Origin: Juglans regia
Lineage: Eukaryota; Streptophyta; Magnoliopsida; Fagales; Juglandaceae
DNA length: 64,000 nt
Direction of reading: 5' to 3'
NCBI RefSeq assembly: GCF_001411555.2
Contig: NC_049905.1
Location: 20,140,097-20,204,096, forward strand
This document shows, in pieces, positions 22,501-35,580 of the stretch. Numbering within the stretch: position 1 is the first letter of the stretch; each line of letters begins with the position of its first letter. The translations under genes and the position numbers were made by a program. The notes below the pieces were generated by a model that worked only from the letters and a program-made list of their open reading frames with translations, searched no databases and had not been told where the DNA came from.

Positions 22501-23622
22501 TGTCAGACTTCAATCTTCCCATTTCCTTCTCTTCTCATTTACTTGATTACTCTTATACAGCTGCAGTACATATCTGCTAATGTAGTTGTGTATGGTTGTT
22601 TTTCTTAAATCATCATGTCATGATTGTCATAATCTATTTAAGGGATAAGTTATGTTAGGGTAATGATCTATTTTATGATAATTTAAAAGTGTGCATTAAA
22701 AAAGAAAGAGGTGCTACTGATCTTTGGTCTATGCATAGCAAAAGAAGCAAAGATTAAGCCACACAAAATATAAAAGATTCTCATCTTCATGGCCTTTTGA
22801 ATTTGAGCAGACTGGAGAAATTATAAATGACCCCACCAGAATATGGAAAAGGGTGATGCCCTACCATTCTTGATGTCATCTTGGGTTCATTATGGGGTTG
22901 GTTATGTCCATTGATCTCTAATTTATTTTCTCATTTGTTTTCTCCGCAACAGTCAATCAAAGAAAAAATGGCTTTTCTCTGGCCTCAACGAACAACCAGT
23001 TCCTCTTCATTTTCATGTTGAAATAATATTTCAGTCCTTACATCTTGAATTCCAAACTATTATAAGAGTGATAATTCTGTGATTAGTGCTTCAAACTCTT
23101 TCAGATTTTATTTGCTTGAATTATTAAATAAAAACAATTTCTGCACTTACTCATGTGCTTTTTGTGGTAATTATATGGCACGTACGACCTGTTATTCTGT
23201 CCTTTAATTTTGTTTCGCCATTACATTTTGGTGGATAGATATGGCTGCACATTGAGAAGTTAGATATGGAGGTACATATTGACTTAGATTAATGCTCATG
23301 CACTGATCTTTCTGAAAGCCTTTTACTGTGATTTATTTGGATAGGGAAGCAAATCAGAATGAGTTGAGACATAGCCTTTTACTTTGATGAGTGTTAGTAG
23401 TGTAGATGTTCATATTGTACATGGTAGATGATTAACTTGTCTTGGTGTTGAATTCATTTTTTACAAGAATAATTTTATTTTTTGTTTTAAATTTTTTTTA
23501 TCTTTAATTACACCCGTTGATATAGATAATTACTTAAAATGTGTTTCATTGATAAATGTGACTATAAATGACAAATTTAGAATGAAAAATAACATTTCTC
23601 TTTTTACTATGCATGGCGGGGC

Positions 23623-23655
<33 letters not shown>

Positions 23656-24210
23656 TGAGTTCGATTCGATCCATGAAACATGAACATTAATTAAGATTTC
23701 TCTAGGGGTGTTGGGCATCAAATCTGGATATTTGTAGATGGCCAAAACAAAAAATGCAGAAGAAAAAAGTGAGCCGTTACTTGAGTTACCTTTACGTTTT
23801 ATTGGCTACAAAAGAAAAGAGCCAAAGATTTATCAGATATATTAAAGTAGATTAAAGTTCACATGTAACATGTTGAAGCATAAAAACTACCTTGTTCTTC
23901 CAAAATTATAGCCCTCCTTTAAAGAGCACTATGCTTTAGGAAAGTGAGTTTGAGCATCGATCATTATTCTTTTGTATACCTTTTGCTTTTCAGTCTTATT
24001 CTAAATTGTGCATTTCTATCTTTTTTTTTTTTTTCCATGTAAAAATCATTATTCCCTTAAACTACCACTTTATTTTTTAACAATATGACCATGTAATTAT
24101 TGATATTATTGTTTAACCCTTTGATTTAAAACATAGATTGGAAATCTAATCCCTTGTTTATAAAACTGTAATCAAGGTATTGCAAGTTATAGTCTTAATT
24201 AGCTATGTAT
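19594..24210. other. Long intergenic stretch, no firm gene
   Basis: About 4.6 kb without a protein I can recognise. It includes a (TA)n microsatellite at 23623-23656 and many short AT-rich frames. The only slightly gene-like item is a 70-codon minus-strand frame at 21232-21444, listed separately. No RNA gene hairpin of a known plant family was recognised. Confidence 0.45.
21232..21444 (-). other. Candidate 70-codon ORF, no known relatives
   Basis: An ATG-initiated frame encodes a short peptide with a hydrophobic stretch (INFALLAVYLCNVLI) about two thirds along. On the minus strand it is preceded by a CT/GA-rich leader-like sequence. I recognise no family. A chance frame is at least as likely as a small secreted or membrane peptide. 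Confidence 0.15.
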
Positions 24211-24215
24211 ATCAA

Positions 24216-24432
24216 CGCCTAGTTTGTTTTCGCATACGAGATGATTTGAAATTAAAGTTAAAAGTTGAATAAAATATTGTTAGAATATATATATTTTTTA
24301 TATTATTTTTGTTTTGAGATTTGAAAAAGTTGAATTGTTTATTTTATTTTGTTTGAAAATTTAAGAAAATTGTAATGATTAAATAAGATGAAATCAGATG
24401 AGTTGAGAAGTATTGTGAAAACAAACGAGTAC
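24216..24432. mobile_element. Tourist-like MITE, diverged copy
   Basis: The left end GCCTAGTTTGTTTTCGCA and right end TGTGAAAACAAACGAGTA are inverse and match the terminal repeats of the 46405 element. The interior TTGAAAAAGTTGAATTG and TGAGTTGAGAAGT are the family sequence in reverse orientation. Confidence 0.65.
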
Positions 24433-24599
24433 AACACTGATTTGGTGTGGAAAACCAAATTATTATCTCTATCTTTTCTTTCATGGTATTTGAACGTTTC
24501 ATAGATAACTCCTTTGATTCTACTTTAGACATGGAACAATCACCCAATCCCATTGTCTTATGCTTGCTCTCTACACTTTCACTCCACCTGGCATTATAC

Positions 24600-26075
24600 A
24601 TCACATCTCCACCAAATTAGATGGACCCGATTATCTAAACTGAACATCACACTTTATTCCCAGTCTCAGAAGCTATGAGTTCATGGCTATTGTAGATGGA
24701 ACTAAGCTATGTCCCTTAGAGTTCCTTATTAATGTATATGCAAAAACAATCACAAAAATCAATTATAATTACCTTTTGTGGCAAAAAAGAATAGGTATCT
24801 CCTTGGTTGGTTTACTACCACCCTGTCTGAAGCTGTTTTGTCCTCTATTTATGGGCTAAGCAATTCTGGACAAGTGTTGACATCACTGGTTGCAAGATTT
24901 GCATTTCAATCTTGCTCTCAAGTTGCTTATTTAAAGTGCCAGTTGCAATCCCTATTGTAGGTTTCTCAGACTTGTGCTGAATATCTTGGTCATGCCAAGC
25001 CTTAGGCAAATTGGCTAGGGGAAAGCCAATAAAAGATGATAACCTTATCTCCTACATCCTTGGTTGGTTGAACCTAACCTACAGAATTCATAACCTCAAA
25101 TAATTTTGCCACTCGTGAGCTGTCTATGTGTTTTCAAGATTTTCAAGTTGAGCTCCTAAACTTTGAGACACTGCTAGGCAATCAACATTGTCATCAATCT
25201 ACAACTCAAGCAAGTTTGCCTTGCACTTCCATAAACCAAAGAGCTCTCTACACAATTACAATTTAATTAAGGGAATTTCAAGCATAACATGAAACAGGAC
25301 AACAACAAAAATTCATTTCAAAGTGACTCTAGCACAACCAACAATAGCATAGCATCTTGTCCGATTTACGGAAAAACCAACCATCAAGCATTATACTGCT
25401 ACCAATTCATGAACTTTACCTACCGAGGTAAGCTTCCACCTGCTCAACTTGTAGCAATGGCAACTAGATCTAATTCTACTACAAAAAGGGCTGAGAACCA
25501 GCCTTGATATGTGCCAACGACCATGTAACAGCAGCACTAAAGAATTTGTCTTTCCAATAAACCTTCAAGAGTGATGGGGAAGCTAGTGTCTGCAATAGAA
25601 CATGTTTGTCTATTTCCAATAAAGTGTTGTAGTAGTATTTAATTTTAATAAAAATTTCAAATTAAATAACATTCTTCATTGTCCCTCAATTGCTACAAAT
25701 TTGTTGTCTATACAAAAGTTCTATTTTGACAACCACCATTGGTTTATACTTATTGATTCCCACTATTTTGTGAAGGACAAATGAACTGGCTAGATTCTTT
25801 TGTAGGTCCAAATAGAGATGGATTTTACCCAATCCATTTATCCAAATCCATGAATCACAACCTTCATTGGAGTGACAACCAAATTCTATTGCTTGGCACA
25901 AAAGACTTTGTCATCCTGTATTCTCCTACCTTAAACAAAATCTAAGTCTTTAGTTCACTAGGATCAATTTACACAGTTCAATGTGTGAACCCTATAAGCT
26001 AACTAACTCTAAAGTTTCTTCCTTTTTTAGATTTCAATAATATAACTTTAGGGCCTCTTGAAATAATACATTATG
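24600..26075 (+). mobile_element. Ty1/copia remnant, gag to pre-integrase
   Basis: Across broken frames the plus strand gives a copia gag start near 24605 (KLDGPDYLN, then EFMAIVDGT), a mid-gag stretch at 24778-24960 and a zinc-knuckle region at 25289-25507. A pre-integrase/integrase start follows near 26040 (GPLEIIHYDLYV). Stops separate the parts. Integrase and reverse transcriptase do not follow here; similar plus-strand copia RT lies at 33790-35330. Confidence 0.6.
25289..25507 (+). pseudogene. Copia gag zinc-knuckle fragment
   Basis: The frame contains CPIYGKTNHQALYC, a variant of the retroviral-type knuckle C-x2-C-x4-H-x4-C in which the second cysteine has been lost (CPIY in place of C-x-x-C). 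It is followed by PPAQLVAMAT, typical of the copia gag end. Only about 73 codons remain open. Confidence 0.5.
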
Positions 26076-26610
26076 ATCTATATGTTAGAAAATGAAGAAC
26101 CACCGTGTTGATGTTCTTGCAAAATGGTGACAATCTCGTTAGGGTGTTTGTCCCACATGTTGGCGTTTGATGGAGAAATTGCAAGCACTTGAATTGTGCA
26201 CAAATGGTTTCTATTTATATACCACAAGACACTGTTTGGCCAAAAGGCACAACCATTTGACTCAATCAAACAGTTGTGTCTCTTGACATTTTCTCAACCA
26301 ATATCCCTCATGAGAACCATCACCATGAGAGGGTCTAAATCCAAAGGGTACACCGCTTGGTGTGTGATCACAACCCCTAACATCTACATCTCCCACTTGA
26401 ATACACAATAATGGTGATGAATCCAGTTGAGTATTTTATCCTGATACCAATATAAGCTTTCCACTACTCAACTCTCATCTGCATACTGCTGCAAATCGGC
26501 ATTAGATCATGACAAGCCTCTACGTGTGCATGTTTTTGTCATTACCTTATCTGATCGCACCTGTTGCCATATTTGCTCCCACTGATCACATATTAAGGGT
26601 GAGTTCATTT

Positions 26611-27160
26611 CACTAAAATTTTAGTGAACGATATCAATTCTCCGTGACTGAATTAATATTTCTGTCACAAGTGACAACTTCAGCCAAATACATAACAAAT
26701 GTATTGACCTGCACTGAATTTCGTTAAGTACTTCCTCTAAAAGCTATTCTTGAAGTTTTTTCTAATCACCTTATCAACGACTTTACAAATAATTAACCGT
26801 TTACTTGGGTAATCAAATCACATTTCACTAAAAATTTAGTCAATAATACTAAATTTTCATTAAGTTTTTCCTCTCTTAAAGCTTTCCTTAATCACCTTAT
26901 CAGTGACTTTATCATGATCAATCTTTTACTTGATTAATCAAATCACATTTCATTAAAACTTTAGTGAATGATATTGAATTTTCGTTAAGTACTTCCTTTC
27001 CCGAGGTTTTCCTTAATCACCTTATCAACTACTTTATCATGATCAACCTTTTACTTGGTTAATCAACCTGCACTAAAATTTTATCAAATACTCATCTTAA
27101 GGCCATTACAAAGGTTTTCCTTGATCACTTCATCAGTGACTTTATAAATGACCAAAAATT
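26611..27160. repeat. Diverged tandem repeat, period about 125 bp
   Basis: AATCACCTTATCA occurs at 26764, 26890 and 27015, steps of 126 and 125 bp, with a shortened fourth unit near 27123. Each unit carries CACTAAAATTTTAGTGAA-type palindromes, AATTTTCGTTAAGTACTTCC and TTTACTTGATTAATCA in the same order. It lies between the 3' end of the minus-strand copia element and its expected LTR, so it is probably part of that element. Confidence 0.75.
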
Positions 27161-27725
27161 TTATATGAGTATATCACCTTAACTCCATATATCTGGACGT
27201 CCTCAAAATTTCTTGAGTTATGCATGTTGACCATGAGGTTGCTTCACCTAGGCATCTCTCAACCTCATGCAAGTCATATGTTCTCTAAATTTCTCCATAG
27301 ACAATCGCTTGGTCATCAGATCTGCTACCATCTTGATCGAGTAAATAAAATTAACATTGACCTCACATCTTTACACTATATCCAAAATATAGTGATAATG
27401 CACATCAATATGTTTTTCTTTGGAACTCTATATTTCACTTTTTATCAATGAGATGATAGACTAATTATCACAAAACACATTGATTGGTTATGTGAATGTA
27501 CTCAAATTTGAATTTTCAATAAAACGTTTCATCCACACCGCATTACTCATTGCAATACTATAAGCAATATATTATGCTTCCATAGTAAACTTAGCAATAC
27601 AACTCTGTTCCTTACTCAACCAAGAAATTATTCTTCTACCATATAGAAATATATATCCACTTTTAGATTTTCTATCATCTACATCATTTCCAAAATTAGC
27701 ATCACTATAGCTGATTAATTTTAGA

Positions 27726-28151
27726 TCACTGATCCCAAAGCACAATTTCATATGTACATTGTAAATATTTTAATATATGCTTAACTACTTGTCGATGTTC
27801 CTTACCTAGATCAGATTGATATTTGCTTACTAATTCTATTGCATGACAAATATCTGGTCTCATACTTGTCATTGCATACATGAGGCTTCCCACAGTTTGA
27901 GTATAGAGAACTTTAAGTATTTCACTTATTTCATCTTCCTCTTTTGGACACATACTTTTATTTAAAGCATGACCTATGGAAACATGTGTACTTAAGGATT
28001 TACAATTTTGTATACCAAATCTTTTAATTACTTTTTCTAGATATTTTTCTTGATCTAAATATAACATCTTTAAACTTCTATCTATAGAAATTCTTATACC
28101 AAGAACATAGGTGGTTTCACTCATGTCTTTCATTTCAAATTTATATTTCAA
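27726..28151 (-). pseudogene. Copia reverse transcriptase C-terminal part
   Basis: A 141-codon frame reads KYKFEMKDMSETTYVLGIRI, YLDQEKYLEKVIKRFG, then VGSLMYAMTSMRPDICHAIE and VKHILKYLQCT, consensus motifs of the copia RT connection and thumb. It is the longest surviving frame of the element. The active-site motif lies upstream in a broken frame. Confidence 0.8.
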
Positions 28152-28396
28152 GATTTTTTTTTTTTTGTTTCATTCATCATATCTAAACAATTACTTGCTA
28201 GTAATATATCACCAATATATAATGATAATAATATTAATTTATCATCATTTTTTATATGTATATATAGTGATTTAGAGGACTCATTTCATATCCTATTTTC
28301 AAAATGGCTCGGTGAAACTTCAAGTACCACTATCTTGAAGATTGCTTAAGTCCATATAGTGACTTCTTCAACCTGTAGACTTTTTCTTCATGTCCT

Positions 28397-28600
28397 TTAA
28401 TTTAGAATCATTTTGGTTGAATCATATAAATATTCTTTTAATTTATCATTAAGAAAATCTATTTTTACATCTACTTGATGTAATTTCAAATTCATCCTGA
28501 CAACAATAGACAGGATAATTGTTATCGATGTGAACTTCGCTGCAGGCAAATAAGTATCCACAAATTCTACACTTGGTTGTTGGGTATATCTTTTGGCCAC
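28397..28600 (-). pseudogene. Copia reverse transcriptase N-terminal fragment
   Basis: The frame has AKRYTQQPSVEFVDTYLPAA, then VVRMNLKLHQVDVKIDFLND, matching the copia RT finger motif (usually DYxETFAPVAK and HQMDVKTAFLNG). Degenerate text and stops continue on both sides. Confidence 0.75.
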
Positions 28601-29343
28601 TAACCTTGCTTTATACTTTCTAAACTACCATTAATTTTAAATTTTTTTTTTGAGAACCCACTTGCAACCAATAATTTTTCTATCATTTGTAGGATTCGTT
28701 AACTCCCAAATATTATTTTTATTTTTCGATTTTATTTCATCTTTCATGGCCTTAAGCCATTTATCTGAATCGATATTATTGATTCTCTCAGAAAAATTCT
28801 CAAGAACATCTTCTTAATTTTTCAAACTGGTATTTAGCGTATAAAGATCTTAAAATAATGTCGATGGTTATCTAGTTCTTTTACTCCCACTGTCTCCAAC
28901 ATTAATACCTGAAGATGATTATCATTAGACTTTATTTTTATTTTATTATTCTCTATCTGAATAATATTAGAATTTTCATTGTCAAATCTTGTGAAGATTT
29001 GTTGATTTCTCTAAATCATTTAATAAATCTATCTAATCAACTAAAGTAATAAGGTTTGTATTTTCTAAGAAAACAACATCTCTACTTTCTATCAATCCTC
29101 TATTAGAATGATAAAATTTGTAGTCACTTTCATTTTTACATACCCAATAAATCTGCATTCACAGGTTTTATTTTTCAATTTTTTCCTTAGTGGCCTTGGG
29201 ATAAGCACTTGTACCTTACAACTCCACACTTTGAGTTTACTTAAATCTGATTTATGTTCCGTCCATATCTAGTAAGGTGTAAGAGGTTTTGCTTTGATTT
29301 CAGTGTTATTAAATATATATACTACAGTCGATAATGCTTCACC

Positions 29344-29886
29344 CTAAAAATGTATTTGTAGATCAACATATGACATCATCGATCTCGTCATATCCAATAG
29401 AGTTCTATTTATTTTTTCTACAATTCCATTTTGCTGAGGCTTATATGACATAATATAAATATGTCTTATACAATTCAATTTGCAGAAATCATCCAAAACT
29501 TCAAATTCTTCTCCTCTATCACTATTCAAATTTTTAATGGGTCTATCCAACTGGGTTTCTACTTCTACTTTATATTATTTAAATTTCTTAATTATCTCAG
29601 ATTTATGTTTAAGTACGTAGATATGCCATTATCTTAAATAATCATCAGTGAAAGTAATACATTACTACATTCCCCTATCGGTTTTCATTTTGAAGGGTCC
29701 ATAAACATCAGAATATACAATTTCAAGTAAGTCTATGAATTTCCAACTTTTGGAAAAAGATTTACTAGTTATTTTTCCTTCGATATATGGCTCACACAAA
29801 TCAAAATTACCTGAGCTTATTTGTGGTATTAATCCACTTTTGTACATTCCAATCATTTTATTTTTGTTTATATGGTCTAATCTCAA
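29344..29886 (-). pseudogene. Copia pre-integrase and integrase fragments
   Basis: The upper frame (29886-29665) starts MRLDHINKNKM, the copia GAG-pre-integrase H-x-N motif, and reaches VYSDVYGPFKMKT. The lower frame (29550-29344) contains LNSDRGEEF and the catalytic-region text PQQNGIVEKINRTLLDMTRS. The glutamate of the D,D-35,E triad is preserved in that block, but the intervening core is shifted. Confidence 0.75.
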
Positions 29887-30689
29887 ATGTCATAAGTATG
29901 CACAATCAATAGACACATTCAAATAACTAGAAATATGTACTTTATTCATATAAATATTCAGTACATACATATTGTGATTTTTCATACTTTTCATTGATGC
30001 ATCACCCTTACTAATAACAACGGTTTTAGACTTAATTTCAACTATTTAGTTTTTCTGATTTAGTTCAAGCACTGGTACTAAATTCTTACAAATTCTATGT
30101 ACATATAATATATCATTAAGTAAAATAAAGGAACCATTTACTTTAAATTTACATGTACATTGCCTCAAAATATCGCAATATGTATTGTTGCTCATATACA
30201 TTCTGTGCTTGCCTGTTTGGTCCTCTTTAAGATTGACAAACAACTATTTGTTCCTGCATATAGTAGAGTCAATCCATCATGAATATGACGCTGGTTTCAC
30301 GAACATTACTTTGAAACTGTCATCACAATTTTCTTACTATCTTTTATTTTTCTCATATTAGTGCATTGTTATTGGTAATGCCAATTTTTTCCACACTTAA
30401 AACAGTTTCCATTAAATGGTTTACTTTGATTCTTTTTCAACCATTACTTTTTTTTGAACTAGTTTCACCTTATATTGTTTTCTATAGAACGTTTGTCTTG
30501 AGTGTACTCAATTAAGTGTTCCAACAAACTTTTCTTGAAGTTTTTCTTCTTTCAAGAATTCTCTTATAATTTTCTCTAATAATAGATGCTCTATTAAGAT
30601 TTTGGCACAGAATAAGAAACGGTAAGGCTTTTGAAAGGACAAAATTGGAGGTAAAATGATTCAAAACGGCTAAAAATACAAAATATTGT

Positions 30690-31309
30690 TTTGAGCCGGT
30701 TCAGAAAACCGGTTCAACCAATTCAGACCGGGTACAGGCACAACAGACCTGTTTTTGGCTCGGTCAATGGCGCAGTCAACAACTCAATGCACTGCTTGTG
30801 GCCCAATAGATCAGCTCGTTTCTTGGAACGGTGTCGTTTTCGACTTTGTCTAAAATGATGCCGTTTGTAATTTTAGCAGAATCCACAGATGTGCAAAAAT
30901 GACAACATCATTTTTTTTTTTTACTTTTCCTCCTTAGCCAACTAAACGACAACTTCTTTTAGTAATGACTTTTTCAAAAATCTGATGACCATTGGTCAAA
31001 ACGATGTTGTTTCAACCAATAGTGTTGTCTTCTTCCTTGCTTTTACTAGAACCCGATTATGAAAATCACCAACATTCTTCATTTTTTGGCGTGATGGACG
31101 GTGATGGTGCAACGTCTCTCCAACCTCGGTAGCAACAAGGGACTCTGGCAACTGGCCGAAAAATTTTTCAAAAAATTTCTTTTCTTTTTTCATTCTGGAC
31201 AGTGCTTCTCTCTCCTTTTAAGTGAAAATTCTTCAATAATTTTGTTCAAAGTAAGAACTAGTAATTAATTAATTTTTTTTTTACAGATTAACAGTAAATT
31301 CAAGCCCTA
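30690..31309. mobile_element. hAT-like element related to 18940-19585, left end unclear
   Basis: The region has the same layout as the 18940 element: GAGCCGGTTCAGAAAACCGG, then GGTGTCGTTTT / ATGATGCCGTTTG palindrome relatives, then CTTCTTCCTTGC, and it ends TTCAAGCCCTA, inverse of the TAGGGCTTG-type terminus. I found no matching 8-bp duplication, so the left border is an estimate. Confidence 0.5.
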
Positions 31310-31529
31310 CCATTGTTATATGCCTCTTGAATCGTGATTTGAAAAATTCTCGAAGTTTAGAAAACCACTGCAAATGTTTTATTACGAAAGTGCGGTTGTT
31401 AAGAAAATAATGCAGATTTGTTAGGATATGCTCAAAGCCTGCATGATGGACTAAAAGGCTAGCTGAATCAAATATCTACTTCGACTAAGTTTACATACAA
31501 TAAAATCTACCAAGATAGCATTTAGGTGG

Positions 31530-31790
31530 CACCACAAGAGTTTCTTTATGGTGCAAGTGCATGTCACCTCTCTGTTGGGATGAAGTGGGGGAACGTAGAA
31601 TGCTTGGGCAAGAGATCATTGAAGAGGTGTAAGAAGGTAGCCACCATTTGAAAGAATCTCAACATTGCTCAAGACCAGTAGAAAAGTGTGTGGATCACAG
31701 GCGTCAAAAGTTCAACTTGAGCTTGAAAGCAAATTATTTCTAAAGGTTGCACCAATGAAGTGAATCAAGTATTCATACTTGTTTGATCGA
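31530..31790 (+). pseudogene. Gypsy integrase C-terminal scrap
   Basis: Read across one frameshift, the plus strand gives KCMSPLCWDEVGERRMLGQE then IIEEV, the end of a chromovirus-type gypsy integrase (family text CRSPxCWDEVGExxxLGPE). Degenerate text follows, including SRPVEKCVDHRRQKF. The flanks are non-coding. It belongs to neither neighbouring copia remnant. Confidence 0.65.
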
Positions 31791-33785
31791 GGTATGAAGA
31801 TTCCAATGGGGGGGGGGGGGGAATTGTCATTCCCGATCATTAAATTCAAAGTTTGGGCTAACATTCAACTATAGCCTATAGGTCAGGTTTGTCGTATTTG
31901 ATTAAACTTCTATGATTTAATTTTTTAATGCTATTGTTTGATTTTATAGATGCTTGGGCTTTTAATTATGCATAATAGTGAGTGTATTGGGTTAATAGGC
32001 TTGTTGTCTAGCTAGACAGCTTGTGGTGTCAGCTTGGTACTCAAATTAATTTAAAATATCTGACAATTTTTTTAAAATGATTTCTCCCATTCAAAATGTC
32101 AAATTTTGTACATATTTACAGGATTTCTATCTTTCATAAACTCTCAAACTTTTCTTACTTAAATAAGGAAGATATTATGTGTTTTATTATTGAATATAGG
32201 ATTTGGGGTTTTTCCAAAATCTGTTGGGTAGAAAAATTTTGAAATTCCTGAATGCATTAGGTAAGACTTTATTCTTATTATCACAGTAGCTAATTAAGGA
32301 AGGGACTCTCAAGACTTTATGGCTAATTAGAGAGGAAGCTGACTTTTGTAATAACTATCCATCTAGCACTGAAATCCTCAGCAATCAATCTCAACCCATT
32401 ATAGCAAGTGTAAGAGATCTTTCCTTATACAACTCACATGAAAATTTCTATAATTAAAGGATATACAACTAGTTTAGAAACCTAACAATGACAATCAAGA
32501 TTTGAAATATGGGATTGCAATGTCTAAGAAACTCAATAATCTTCACCCCTCTATTAGAAAACCTTCAACCGAATTAGGAAAACTTCTGCCATATGAGAAA
32601 TCACAATAGGAAGATAATGGGCCATTTTTCAGCTAGCCTTTCACCTTAAAAATTGTCGCCATCTTGGAGGTTAAAATTGCCATACAAAAAAAGAAAAAAA
32701 AAAAAACTAAGAAAGAAACTCTAGTTCTTTTTTGTGCTGCTAGACCGTAAGGACTCCATATTCCTATACTTATAACCTATTGTCACAAAAGTCTCGACAA
32801 CCTCATACACATTTGGTGCCACCACTCTCTACCACCCTAGGTAAGATGTAGCCCCACAAGCACCCTCTCTTCACCCTCTAGAAAATTGGTTTAACTCACT
32901 TAAGGCATTTTATTGTAGCCTCTTTTTATACTTGCACATAATACACCCAAATTTCAACTTATGCATTGTGATAGCAACTCCAAGTGAATTTCTTTACTCT
33001 TTTTTTTTTCTTTATATATATATATATATAATTATATATATGCTTCAAATCATGTGTTATCACTTACCAATTGCTTCCATCTTACAACAGTTTCTCAAGT
33101 TCTCCTCGCCAAAACCCTTAGAAGGAATCTCCTAAATTCTACTATAATATAGGTAAGGATTTCTCTTTCATGCGCTAAAACTCTTATATCCAAAGCGTTA
33201 GAAAATCTCTTATATTATATTTTGGATGTTTGAATTAGGACTCACATCTTAGTGACTCTACGAGGCATAGCCATTGTCAAAGTAGCCAAAGATTTCTTCC
33301 AACACCACCTTGGGTTAGAAAATGTAAGAAATACACAACGTTTAGAAGCACTAATAATCTAGGTTGCTACCAACAACCCAAATAGTCCTTAGAACCCTAC
33401 CCCTACCTGTTACTACAATTATAGAGATTTAGAAACATGCATGATAGATCCCTATATACTTTGACATATAGGCATGGCACACATAGAACACATGATGTCA
33501 GGAGCTTGAGTACAGCACAACAACATCACACAACTAGTAAACTCAAGTTTTCATGCTTGACATGTCTAGAGATGAGAGATACACTTAAAGCACATGCTAG
33601 AAACTCACTCACTGCATGTAAAATATTATAAATATAGTTGTGAAACTCAAAAACTAGATTTTTATCGAAGGTAGAAATTTTAGCATATAGAATATAGGCA
33701 TGATCAATCATTTATTAAGTCATGGTTACTTGCATATTGACATGTTATGATTGATTAGTTCACTGTTGTATGATACACACACAAC
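31791..33785. other. Intergenic, no gene seen
   Basis: It includes a 14-G run at 31808-31821 and a (TA)n tract at 33012-33041. Short frames are not convincing. Parts may be retrotransposon LTR or leader, but no repeats could be paired. Confidence 0.4.
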
Positions 33786-33789
33786 AACT

Positions 33790-35330
33790 AGTGACTAGGG
33801 GCGCTCCTCATGGCACTCAATCTGAGTTTGATGCATCCATTTGTGCATTTGAATCTTTTGCACCAGAACTAGAATCTAGTACTCAACATCCTCGCACCTC
33901 TAGATTCTCCAACCCAATCAGTTGAGATTGCACAACCACCTACGAACACTATTCCATGTCAACCATCATACCTCCTCATCCATCTATCTAAAAGTCACAC
34001 GTTCTCAATATAGTTCTAGAAAAACTAAGCAATTATTGGATTACTACATGTTCTACTGTACCAAGCATCCATTATAAGCCTATCATTCTACCATCTCTCA
34101 TCCCACACAAGGAAATTTTGCACAAACTAGCAAAGTCTTTAGTTTGAGTCAAGCAATGGAAGATGAGTTTCAAGCACTTTAGTCCTATGGAAAATGAGTT
34201 TTTTGTCCCTAGCAACTTCACAAAAATGTGATTACCAATAAGTGGGTATATAAAGTCAAACACAAGCTAATGGTACAATTGAGAGATTCAAGGTTAATTA
34301 GTGGCCAAGGGGTTCAACCCTATGGTGTAAGCTTCTACTGTCAAAACAACTTTGGACTTTGTTGTGCATTTCAACTAACTAATAAGGCAATTGGATGTAT
34401 CCAATGCTTGCCTTCATACCTTTATTGAATATGAGGTCTATATGGAGCAACTCCTTGGATTTATTGAACAATAATATCCAAGGCACGTCTACAAATTTTA
34501 GAAACCTATATATGGCCCTAAGCAAGCATTAAGAGTTTGGTTAACAAGTTTTCCAACACCTTTCTTAGTATCAAGCTTATTGAGTCCTAAGTTGATTATT
34601 TACTTCCATCATTTCAATATTCACTTGTTCTTCTTAATTATTTTAATGATATTATTGTAACAAGAAACAAGCTGTCAGCCATCACCCTTGTTGTTTTCTG
34701 CTTACAACAAAGTTTTACCATTAAAGACCTTGGGTGTTTGAGTTTCGTTTTTGAAATTTAGGCTTAACGCACTTTAGTAGAACTCCATATATCCCAATCT
34801 AAATATATTACTTAAGCCGGCAAAGACTCCAATTTTTGCTGGTATTAAGCTTTCCTAATATGATGGGGATCCCATAGATAACCCCATTGAATATCAACAC
34901 CTAGTTCGTGTTCTATAGTATCGCATTTTGACTACGCCTGATATTGCATTTAATGTTAACCAACATTGTTAGTTTATGCGTAATCCCACCACAACTCACT
35001 TGACAACAACACAAAAGGTTCCTCAGATATCTTTAAAAGGTGCTTTCTAAAGGTCTCTTCCTGTATTCAACTTTAGTGCTTAATTAAAGACATTCACATA
35101 TCTCATGGCACAATTCTTACAATCTATTGTACCAAGCATATGGAAGTGGACTATCATTCATTATAGATCAAGCAGTGTATAAGGATATTTCTCTTCAATA
35201 TCTTCCCATGGCCTAACAAATCACAGATGTTTTCTCCAAAGGCTTAACCTCATAGAAAGTCTTGATAACTATAAAGCTAGCATCCTAATCGAGCAAATTA
35301 TGGATTTTGAAAAATGACTGTATCCTGATA
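33790..35330 (+). mobile_element. Ty1/copia remnant, reverse transcriptase to RNase H
   Basis: The plus strand reads AMEDEFQAL then NVITNKWVYKVKHK near 34155-34270 (RT start) and GCIQCLPSYLY with GLYGATPWIY near 34390-34460. After frameshifts it gives PNLNILLKPAKTPIFAGIKL, YDGDPIDNPIEYQHLV and PDIAFNVNQHC near 34790-34970. These are consecutive copia pol motifs with many stops. Gag-side motifs of a plus-strand copia lie 8 kb upstream, with opposite-strand elements between. Confidence 0.75.
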
Positions 35331-35580
35331 ATGCAGTTGAAGTAAAGATGGAAACTTGGGTAATTTTAATGCCTTTGAGATTGAACAAAAACCCTAGGCA
35401 AGACATAGGCAAATGAGAGTCTAGTCCATTAAAAGTCCAAGTATAATAACACTTCTTGGATAAGGGCATCTTGATTTTTACTTCTTCGAAACAAGCTAAA
35501 GGTTTGCCTCCCACTTGTTAGCGTGCAGGAATGTGAAAATACAAACTCCATTTACACCTTAACGTGTTCATGATAGCAAG

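Larger units (their letters stand above)
27200..30640 (-). mobile_element. Ty1/copia retrotransposon remnant
   Basis: On the minus strand from high to low coordinates the order is gag zinc knuckle (CFKCGKNWHYQ near 30370-30410), protease-like text (30046-30243), pre-integrase (29665-29886), integrase (29344-29550), reverse transcriptase (28600 down to 27726) and RNase H (to about 27220). Integrase before reverse transcriptase defines copia. Every segment is broken by stops. The RT catalytic motif near 28205-28240, usually Y-V-D-D, reads Y-I-G-D. LTRs are not resolved; one may lie at 26080-26460. Confidence 0.8.

Noticed and set aside
31808..31821. Run of 14 G as a possible quadruplex or element end
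   Set aside because: An isolated homopolymer without flanking structure; could be a sequencing or assembly artefact.
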